Origin: Tannerella sp.
GTDB lineage: Bacteria > Bacteroidota > Bacteroidia > Bacteroidales > Tannerellaceae
Direction of reading: 5' to 3'
Assembly (NCBI GenBank): GCA_031268395.1
Contig: JAIRXI010000329.1
Coordinates: 1 to 7,925 of the forward strand
Length of the DNA: 7,925 nt
Translations under genes and position numbers: made by a program
Shown: positions 1 to 5,275 of the stretch, piece by piece
How positions within the stretch are numbered: the stretch's first letter is position 1
Layout of the letters: each line of letters starts with the position of its first letter
The notes under the pieces: model-generated
Database searches by the model: none
The model's input: the letters and a program-made list of their open reading frames with translations, nothing else
What the model was told of the DNA's origin: nothing

Positions 1-45
1 TGAATCTCCGGAAGAAAATGTCAATAGAAAGGATGAACGGGGCAT
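1..45 (-). CDS. possible 5' end of a further minus-strand gene (partial, frame uncertain)
   Basis: Downstream of the GNAT gene two minus-strand frames stay open to the window edge. One begins with an ATG at 45-43, four bases after the GNAT stop codon and in the same frame as it, and would read MPRSSFLLTFSSGDS. The other begins with a GTG at 52-50 that overlaps the GNAT stop as GTGA and would read (M)SDAPFILSIDIFFRRF. Tight spacing or overlap suggests that the operon continues with another gene, but about 16 codons are too few to identify a family. Bacteroidetes seldom start with GTG, which slightly favours the ATG frame. It may also be untranslated sequence. Confidence 0.25.
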   Translation of the reverse strand, partial: MPRSSFLLTFSSGDS

Positions 46-48
46 CGC

Positions 49-1083
49 TCACCGTTCATTACTAAGTAAATATCCCCCCCCTCCCAACGTCTGATCAACC
101 TGCCGTGCCCCGTCATTGCGACGAAGGAAGCAATCGCCAAACCGGGCACGAACGGCCATCCGGATGCGGTCGATCAGGCTCCGTTTTCCTTTGCCGATGG
201 AGAAATACGGTGTCTGGATGCCTCCAAATTCGCGGAAGAACCGTTCGACACCGGGCAGCATCGATCCTTCGAAATCGAACGTGTCCGAACGTCCGGCAGC
301 AAACCGGATGGCTTCCCAGAGGACGAGGCTGTGTGCGCCGGAATGTCGGAGCGACGGGTCGCCTCCGCCGGCCAGGTAATAGGCCGAACGCTTCTGCCAG
401 ACGACAAAGGCGGCCGCATGAAGCCGTCCCGTTTCGTCATAGCCGCCCCACAGTTCACCCTGCTGTCTTGCGCGGCAGACGTCCACCAGCCGGCGCAGCA
501 CCCCGTCCGGCTGTCTGTTCTTTCTGTGCTGGCGTTCAAAGGTCAGTGACTGCATCCGCAGGAAATCGTCTACCGGGATTCCCGTTCGCACGGTGATGCG
601 ACAGGTGTCCCGCGCTTTCCGGATATTCCGGCGGAGGTTCCGGTTCATGCCGTCCCACAGGCTTTCCGCATCCTTCAGGTTGTGCAGCAGATAGGTATAG
701 CGCGTTGTCTGGCGGTAGCCGGCCCAGTAAAAAGGCAGCCAGTCGGTGAAGGTGTACGGGAAACGCTGGAGGAAAACGCGCGACTTCAGTCTGTCGACAA
801 GCTGCCTGCAGAGCGACTGCCGCCGTTCCAGCGCGGAAGCGTATTTCATGTCGTCCGGAAAGGGTGCAAACCAGATGCCCATTGTTTGCGTACAGGGAGG
901 CATGGTTACGAGATGCGGACAGGGCCGGTAGAGCGGCCACGCTGCCTGCACCCGCCGGCCTTCCTCTATCAGCAGGACCTCCCAGTTGGCTTCGCCACAC
1001 ACCGTATCCAGCCACCAGTCCTGCGAAAAGAGGGGTATGCTCTCTTCCGTCCGGCAAAGCGCACGGTATGTTTCCTTCGACAT
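49..1083 (-). CDS. FemAB/BioF2-like GNAT acyltransferase, 344 aa
   Basis: This is a GNAT-fold protein of the FemAB/BioF2-like group (Acetyltransf_6 type), whose members transfer acyl or aminoacyl groups; the substrate here is unknown. The N-terminal half has the pattern usual for Bacteroidales members: QDWWLD near residue 21, an alternating hydrophobic strand near 35-50, and MPPCTQTMGIW at 61-71. The C-terminal GNAT lobe shows the basic stretch NLRRNIRKARD (149-159), LWGGYDETGRLHAAAFVVW (211-229), a Gly-rich turn with AHSLVLWEAIRFA (250-262), and FDFEGSMLPGVERFFREFGG (269-288). There is no signal peptide or membrane segment, so it is probably cytoplasmic. The frame is open upstream to an ATG at 1158, but the start at 1083 is preferred: it forms a TAATG overlap with the recA stop, which suggests translational coupling, and the N-terminus then matches the family. 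The last dozen codons contain a G8 tract. Family assignment is fairly sure, function is not. Confidence 0.82.
   Translation of the reverse strand: MSKETYRALCRTEESIPLFSQDWWLDTVCGEANWEVLLIEEGRRVQAAWPLYRPCPHLVTMPPCTQTMGIWFAPFPDDMKYASALERRQSLCRQLVDRLKSRVFLQRFPYTFTDWLPFYWAGYRQTTRYTYLLHNLKDAESLWDGMNRNLRRNIRKARDTCRITVRTGIPVDDFLRMQSLTFERQHRKNRQPDGVLRRLVDVCRARQQGELWGGYDETGRLHAAAFVVWQKRSAYYLAGGGDPSLRHSGAHSLVLWEAIRFAAGRSDTFDFEGSMLPGVERFFREFGGIQTPYFSIGKGKRSLIDRIRMAVRARFGDCFLRRNDGARQVDQTLGGGGYLLSNER
74..81. repeat. homopolymer C8 (G8 on the coding strand) near the 3' end of the GNAT gene
   Basis: Eight consecutive C on the plus strand, followed by T and three more C, read on the coding strand as GGGAGGGGGGGG within the codons for LGGGGYL close to the GNAT C-terminus. 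Tracts of this length can slip during replication. Loss of one G would replace the last residues and extend the protein to a TGA inside 1-48. Gain of one G would end it after LGGGGIFT. Either change only affects the tail, so it need not inactivate the enzyme. Confidence 0.9.
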
Positions 1084-2135
1084 TACTTCTTTTTCTTCAG
1101 CGCCTCGAAAATCAGCTTTTCCAGTTCTTCCGCCAGTTCCGGGTTGTCGCTGATGCACTGTTTGGCGGCATCGCGTCCCTGGCCGAGTTTGGTGTCGCCA
1201 TAGCTGTACCAGGATCCGCTTTTTTTGACGATGTTCAACTCCGTCCCCAGGTCGACAATCTCGCCCGAGCGGGAAATGCCTCCGCCGAACATCAGGTCAA
1301 ATTCCGCCCTGCGGAACGGCGGAGCCACTTTGTTTTTCACCACCTTGACGCGCACCTGGTTTCCCTTCACCTCTTCGCCGTCCTTCAGTTTGCCGATGCT
1401 GCGAATGTCCAGACGTACGGAGGCGTAGAACTTCAGCGCGTTGCCACCGGTCGTCGTTTCGGGACTGCCGAACACGACGCCGATTTTATCGCGCAGCTGG
1501 TTGATAAAAATGCTGGTCGTATTGGTTTTGCTGATGGCGGCCGTGAGCTTGCGCAGGGCCTGCGACATCAGGCGTGCCTGCAGCCCCATCTTGCTGTCGC
1601 CCATATCGCCTTCCAGTTCGGCTTTCGGCGTCAGCGCCGCCACGGAGTCGATCACCACAATGTCAACGGCCGACGAACGGATCAGGTGTTCGGTAATCTC
1701 CAGTGCCTGCTCGCCATTGTCGGGCTGCGAAATCCACAGGTTCTTGACATCGACACCCAGCTTTTCCGCATAGAAACGGTCGAATGCATGTTCCGCATCA
1801 ATAAAGGCGGCTATTCCGCCGGCTTTCTGGGCTTCGGCGATGGCATGGATGGCCAGTGTCGTTTTGCCGGATGATTCCGGGCCGTAAATCTCGATCACGC
1901 GGCCGCGGGGATAGCCGCCTACGCCCAGCGCCGCATTCAGGCCAATGGAACCCGTCGGGATGACGTTGATGTCTTCGACGATTTCGTCGCCCAGTTTCAT
2001 GACGGATCCTTTGCCGAAACTCTTTTCTATTTTGTCCATTGTGGCGCGGAGCGCTTTCAGCTTGTCCGTAGTGGCTCCGCCTGTTTCGTTCAGTTCTTCT
2101 GCCTGAACTTTCTTTTCTTCTTTTTCTTTTGCCAT
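1083..2135 (-). CDS. recA: RecA recombinase, 350 aa
   Basis: RecA is the ATP-dependent DNA strand-exchange protein of homologous recombination and, in species with LexA, the co-protease of the SOS response. The whole protein is present and intact. Walker A is GPESSGKT (85-92), the catalytic glutamate lies in IDAEHA (E115), and Walker B is DIVVIDS (158-164). Loop L1 spans about 175-190 ([16 protein letters not shown]) and loop L2 about 218-236 ([19 protein letters not shown]). The C-terminal domain follows with [19 protein letters not shown] (279-297). The N-terminus is about 19 residues longer than in E. coli and rich in Lys and Glu, common in Bacteroidetes. The C-terminus ends in KKKK instead of the acidic tail of E. 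coli RecA. A GGAG at 2149-2146 lies 10 bases before the ATG and is a plausible ribosome binding site. The stop overlaps the next ATG. No recX or lexA is in view, and I see no TAnnTTTG box in the 114-bp upstream gap. Confidence 0.98.
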   Translation of the reverse strand: MAKEKEEKKVQAEELNETGGATTDKLKALRATMDKIEKSFGKGSVMKLGDEIVEDINVIPTGSIGLNAALGVGGYPRGRVIEIYGPESSGKTTLAIHAIAEAQKAGGIAAFIDAEHAFDRFYAEKLGVDVKNLWISQPDNGEQALEITEHLIRSSAVDIVVIDSVAALTPKAELEGDMGDSKMGLQARLMSQALRKLTAAISKTNTTSIFINQLRDKIGVVFGSPETTTGGNALKFYASVRLDIRSIGKLKDGEEVKGNQVRVKVVKNKVAPPFRRAEFDLMFGGGISRSGEIVDLGTELNIVKKSGSWYSYGDTKLGQGRDAAKQCISDNPELAEELEKLIFEALKKKK

Positions 2136-2249
2136 AAAATTATTGCTCCATATATGCGTTTTTGTTATTCTTGTTTTGACAGTACAATCACATCCTGAAA
2201 ACTGACACCGTCGCTGCGGTCAGACCACTGTCCGCCGTAATGACATCAT

Positions 2250-2702
2250 CTACGTATTTAAAATCTGCGCCGCGTGATCTTTCGTATTGACTTTTTCGAT
2301 TATCTTTTCAACAATCCCGTTTTCGTCAATAAGAAACGTTTGCCGCAGCGTCCCCATATACTTGCGCCCGTACATGGTTTTTTCCGCCCAGACGCCAAAC
2401 TGCTCCTGCAAACGGGCTTCCATATCGACAATCAGACTGAACGGCAGGTTATGCTGTTCGATGAAATGCTGATGCGACTTGGCGTTGTCCCGGCTCACGC
2501 CAAGCACTTCGTAACCGGCCTTCCGCAAGTCGCCGTACCCGTCGCGCAGGCTGCATGCTTCCGCCGTACAGCCGCTCGTGCTGTCTTTCGGATAAAAGTA
2601 AAGCGCCAGTTTTTTCCCTTTGAAATCGCTCAGCCTGACCTTGTTTCCATGCTGGTCATATCCCAGTATTTTGGGGGCTTTGTCGCCGATCTGTATTGCC
2701 AT
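2250..2702 (-). CDS. bcp: thioredoxin-dependent thiol peroxidase (Bcp/PrxQ type), 150 aa
   Basis: This peroxiredoxin reduces hydrogen peroxide and organic hydroperoxides with electrons from thioredoxin, in the cytoplasm. The peroxidatic cysteine is C45 in the motif PKDSTSGC (38-45, PxxxTxxC). C50 five residues on is the resolving cysteine expected in the helical Bcp/PrxQ subgroup. The family block RQTFLIDENG (120-129) supplies the catalytic arginine R120. Length is normal for Bcp, and there is no signal peptide. The gene begins 34 bp after the stop of the saccharopine-dehydrogenase-family gene on the same strand, so the two are probably co-transcribed; recA follows after 114 bp. I see no OxyR-like operator. 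There is no strong Shine-Dalgarno sequence before the ATG, as is usual in Bacteroidetes. Confidence 0.95.
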   Translation of the reverse strand: MAIQIGDKAPKILGYDQHGNKVRLSDFKGKKLALYFYPKDSTSGCTAEACSLRDGYGDLRKAGYEVLGVSRDNAKSHQHFIEQHNLPFSLIVDMEARLQEQFGVWAEKTMYGRKYMGTLRQTFLIDENGIVEKIIEKVNTKDHAAQILNT

Positions 2703-2736
2703 AAACCGTCTGATTTTTATACCTTAAAATAACAGC

Positions 2737-3930
2737 TTACAACTCCAGGCTTTCGTTGAATACTTCGTGCCACGGCAGGCCCTGTCCGCTCAGTTCTTTC
2801 ATAAACGGATCGGGATCAAATTCCTCCACGTTCCACACGCCCGGTTTCTTCCACACGCCCTGCAGAAACATTTTGGCGCCGATCATGGCCGGCACGCCGG
2901 TGGTGTAGCTGACGCCCTGTGCGCCGGTTTCCCGGTAGGCCGCCCGGTGGCTGCAATTGTTATAAATGTAATACGTCTGCTCCCTGCCGTCTTTCCGTCC
3001 GCGGATACGGCATCCGATCGAGGTCTCGCCGGTGTAGTTTTCGCCCAGTTCGCCCGGATCGGGCAAAATGGCTTTCAGAAACTGGATCGGAACAATTTCC
3101 ATGCCGTTAAACAGCACCGGTTTGATGCCTGTTATACCGATGTTTTGCATCACGCGCAAATGGGTCAGATATTCCTCTCCGAACGTCATCCAAAAGCGGG
3201 CGCGCCGGAGCGTCGGGAAGTTTTTCGTCAGGCTTTCCAGTTCTTCGTGGTACATCAGGTAGGATTCGCGTGCGCCGATACCCGGATAGTGCAGGGGCTG
3301 ATGCACGGAAAGCGGATCCGTTTCGATCCACTCGCCGTTTTCATAGTAACGCCCTTTCTGGGTGATTTCGCGGATGTTGATTTCGGGATTGAAATTGGTC
3401 GCAAAAGCCTTGTGATGGTCGCCTGCATTGCAGTCGACGATGTCGAGATACTGCATTTCATCGAAACGGTGTTTTGCCGCATGGGCCGTAAATACGCCCG
3501 TGACGCCGGGGTCGAATCCGCAGCCCAGGATGGCGGTCAGGCCGGCTTTCTCGAAGCGGTCGTTGTATGCCCACTGCCAGCCATATTCGTATCTTGCTTC
3601 GTTCAGCGGTTCATAATTGGCCGTATCCAGATAGCTTACGCCATACGACAGGCAGGCGTCCATAATGGTCAGGTCCTGATAGGGCAATGCCAGATTGACC
3701 ACCAGATCCGGATGAAAATACCGGTACAGCGTCAGCAATTCGTCCAGCCGGTCGGCATCCACCTGTTCGGTTTGCACGGTCATGTTTTTAATATCGGCTG
3801 CGATCCTGTCGCATTTGCGTTTTGTCCGGCTGGCCAGCAGAATGTCGCTGAATACATCGCTGTTCATCGCCATCTTTTTCACGGCCACCGTACTCACGCC
3901 GCCGGCGCCTATCACTAATACTCTTCCCAT
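2737..3930 (-). CDS. carboxynorspermidine/carboxyspermidine dehydrogenase-like (saccharopine dehydrogenase family), 397 aa
   Basis: The protein belongs to the saccharopine dehydrogenase family and most resembles the carboxy(nor)spermidine dehydrogenase branch. Those enzymes condense aspartate semialdehyde with a diamine and reduce the product with NADPH, giving a carboxypolyamine that NspC then decarboxylates. The N-terminal Rossmann fold has GAGGVS (8-13), and the basic residue in LASRTKRKCD (32-41) follows the second strand, consistent with NADP preference. Later blocks are VVNLALPYQDLTIMDACLSYGVSYLDTANYE (77-107), LGCGFDPGVTGVF (135-147), DCNAGDHHKAF (166-176), and SYTTGVPAMIGAKMFLQGVWKKPGVWNVEEFDPDPFM near the C-terminus. 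It appears complete and cytosolic. No nspC-type decarboxylase lies in this window. A Bacteroides-type promoter stands upstream, and bcp follows closely. A true lysine-pathway saccharopine dehydrogenase is the alternative, less likely from the sequence pattern. Confidence 0.85.
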   Translation of the reverse strand: MGRVLVIGAGGVSTVAVKKMAMNSDVFSDILLASRTKRKCDRIAADIKNMTVQTEQVDADRLDELLTLYRYFHPDLVVNLALPYQDLTIMDACLSYGVSYLDTANYEPLNEARYEYGWQWAYNDRFEKAGLTAILGCGFDPGVTGVFTAHAAKHRFDEMQYLDIVDCNAGDHHKAFATNFNPEINIREITQKGRYYENGEWIETDPLSVHQPLHYPGIGARESYLMYHEELESLTKNFPTLRRARFWMTFGEEYLTHLRVMQNIGITGIKPVLFNGMEIVPIQFLKAILPDPGELGENYTGETSIGCRIRGRKDGREQTYYIYNNCSHRAAYRETGAQGVSYTTGVPAMIGAKMFLQGVWKKPGVWNVEEFDPDPFMKELSGQGLPWHEVFNESLEL

Positions 3931-3980
3931 TGCAGTTATTTTTTTTTACAGTTTGTGCTCGGTTTTCAGTCGATAACCGG

Positions 3981-4007
3981 CAAATGTACGTTTTTTCCGG
4001 AGATCAA
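3981..4007 (-). promoter_or_regulatory. Bacteroides-type promoter for the polyamine gene
   Basis: On the minus strand TACATTTG (3988-3981) fits the Bacteroides -7 consensus TAnnTTTG exactly. A TTG at 4007-4005 lies 16 bases upstream and could be the -33 element, though the spacing is a little short for the consensus. Transcription would begin near 3974, giving a leader of about 44 bases that contains an A-rich run before the ATG at 3930. Confidence 0.55.
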
Positions 4008-4023
4008 TCATGAAAAACGGAAC

Positions 4024-4046
4024 ATATTCGGTCGTTTAACGAATAT
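4024..4046. promoter_or_regulatory. nested palindrome between divergent promoters, candidate operator
   Basis: ATATTCG (4024-4030) and CGAATAT (4040-4046) are perfect 7-bp inverted arms with a 9-bp spacer. Inside lies a second palindrome, TCGTT-T-AACGA (4032-4042). The outer centre, 4035, is 54 bp from the end of the minus-strand -7 box and 55 bp from the end of the plus-strand -7 box. This places it near -61 relative to both predicted starts. A dimeric regulator could bind here and act on both genes; that is inference from symmetry and position. Confidence 0.4.
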
Positions 4047-4082
4047 TAGAGCATAAATACGTATGAGTATCATTTTTTCTTT

Positions 4083-4090
4083 TAACTTTG
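4083..4090 (+). promoter_or_regulatory. Bacteroides-type -7 box for the HTH regulator gene
   Basis: TAACTTTG fits the Bacteroides -7 consensus TAnnTTTG exactly and lies 50 bases before the ATG at 4141. No clear TTTG or TTG stands at the expected -33 distance, so promoter strength may depend on an activator. The predicted start near 4097 leaves a leader of about 44 bases without a Shine-Dalgarno sequence. Confidence 0.55.
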
Positions 4091-4140
4091 CCGCTCATTT
4101 GCACAAGAACTTGAAAAAGTAACTTAATTACGTTTGCAGT

Positions 4141-5112
4141 ATGGCTGCTACCAATAACGACAAAATATACGAAGTGCTGCTGGCTCAAATCAGGAACCGG
4201 ATACCACAGAACGCCAAGCTGGTAAACACGCTGGTTGATATCCTGTTTATTGAAAAGGAAGCTGTTTATCGAAGATTGAGGGGGGAGGTTCCGTTTACCT
4301 TTCACGAGATCGTAACGATCACCCGGCAGATGGGCATTTCGCTGGATGCCATCATTGGTATTGAGAGCCAGAAGAGCCGCCCGCTCCAGTTGAAACTCCC
4401 CGACTTCCTGAATCCGAAGAAAAACGATCTGACAATGATGGACAGCCATATCGCCATCCTTGACCGGTTCGCGGGATGCGCCGATGCCGAAATGGCCGTG
4501 CTTACCAATATCATACCGCAGGACATTTTTCCCGGCTTCGACCAGCTCACCAAATACATCGTCTTCAAATGGCAGTATCATTACCACAGCCATCTTGCAC
4601 TGCCTTTTCGCGAGGTCGTTCTTCCCGACTGCGTAGTCAACGCCTTCAAAGCCCAGTACGCCTGTTCCAAGAGAGTCAAAAACTCAAACTACGTATTTGA
4701 CAACCAGCTTTGCCGGTATATCGTGGATGATATAAACTATTTCAGGAGCATCCGGATGATTGACGAAGAAGAAGTCATGATGATAAGGGATGACATTCTC
4801 CGGCTGCTCGACTATCTGGAACAGACCGCTACGTCCGGGATTTTTGAGGAAACGGGAAACAGGGTAGACATCTACGTCGCCGACGTGGACATCACCACTT
4901 CCTATTCCTATATCCGGAGCGAAGATTACAGTATCGGCATGATCAAAACCTTTTTCCTGACATCGGCCATCTCGACGGACGAAATGATTGTTGAAAAAAT
5001 CAGGAACTGGATCACGGCGACCTTAAGGCTGTCTACCCTGATTACCGTGGCAAACGAAAGACAGCGCGTGCTTTATTTTGAAAAGCAGCGGGAGATGGCA
5101 CGCTCGCTGTAA
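4141..5112 (+). CDS. helix-turn-helix protein of a Bacteroidales-type family, 323 aa
   Basis: The N-terminus (about 8-75) is predicted helical and resembles a Cro/BetR-like DNA-binding domain: KIYEVLLAQIRNRIPQNAKL, then LVDILFIEKEAVYRRLRGEVPFTFHEIVTITRQMGISLDAIIG, where EKEAVYRRLRGE (38-49) is the likely recognition region. The remaining 240 or so residues match a domain I associate with Bacteroidales regulators but cannot name. It is rich in aromatic residues (YIVFKWQYHYHSH near 139-151) and mostly helical, with a short beta stretch near 241-257 (RVDIYVADVDITTSYSY) that could form a ligand-binding or dimerisation part. There are no membrane segments and no signal peptide. The gene is transcribed divergently from the polyamine gene across a palindrome-bearing intergenic region, so self-regulation or control of that neighbour is possible. 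The convergent permease is another candidate partner. Ligand and targets are unknown. Confidence 0.75.
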   Translation: MAATNNDKIYEVLLAQIRNRIPQNAKLVNTLVDILFIEKEAVYRRLRGEVPFTFHEIVTITRQMGISLDAIIGIESQKSRPLQLKLPDFLNPKKNDLTMMDSHIAILDRFAGCADAEMAVLTNIIPQDIFPGFDQLTKYIVFKWQYHYHSHLALPFREVVLPDCVVNAFKAQYACSKRVKNSNYVFDNQLCRYIVDDINYFRSIRMIDEEEVMMIRDDILRLLDYLEQTATSGIFEETGNRVDIYVADVDITTSYSYIRSEDYSIGMIKTFFLTSAISTDEMIVEKIRNWITATLRLSTLITVANERQRVLYFEKQREMARSL

Positions 5113-5145
5113 GACCGCTCCCCGATCTGCATTACGCTGTGTCAA

Positions 5146-5264
5146 AAGCACGCAGATGACGCAGAGGGAATGGATTCCCGCAGATCTTATACCTTCAAAT
5201 ACGCCCTTCCCGACGTTTTTCCCTGTCTGCGTAAATCTTCCCCATCTGCGTCATCTGCGTGCTT
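5146..5264. repeat. 119-nt imperfect palindrome in a convergent intergenic region (REP/MITE-like)
   Basis: The perfect 20-nt arm AAGCACGCAGATGACGCAGA (5146-5165) is repeated in inverse orientation at 5245-5264. The symmetry continues inward in register: GATT (5173-5176) pairs with AATC (5234-5237), and CGCAGA (5179-5184) pairs with TCTGCG (5226-5231). The word CGCAGA therefore occurs three times in the left half and its complement three times in the right half. The left half also holds a small palindrome, GGGAATGGATTCCC (5166-5179). It fills most of the gap between two convergent genes, so a transcript from either side would fold into a long hairpin. No transposase and no clear target duplication is seen. 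A dispersed palindromic repeat, a bidirectional terminator or an RNA-stabilising hairpin are all possible. Confidence 0.85.
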
Positions 5265-5275
5265 CTATTGGCCGG

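Noticed and set aside
1084..1158. Upstream ATG at 1158 for the GNAT gene, adding 25 residues
   Set aside because: The added residues would all be encoded inside recA in another frame, and the ATG overlapping the recA stop gives the family's usual N-terminus.
864..1874. 336-codon plus-strand open frame opposite recA and the GNAT gene
   Set aside because: It lies antisense to two well-supported genes, its product has no family features, and its length follows from the GC-rich third positions of the genes opposite.
2198..2223. Possible terminator between bcp and recA (CTGACCG, loop, CGGTGTCAG, TTTT on the minus strand)
   Set aside because: Only five plus two base pairs with a two-base bulge and four T; too weak to call. 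It remains a conceivable attenuator.
2164..2244. Stop-free minus-strand stretch reading [19 protein letters not shown] and on to a TAA, between bcp and recA
   Set aside because: It has no start codon, follows directly after a TGA in that frame and is only about 27 codons long; probably chance, though it reads somewhat like protein and could be a gene remnant.
2767..3918. 383-codon plus-strand open frame opposite the polyamine gene
   Set aside because: Antisense shadow of a conserved enzyme; no recognisable domain.
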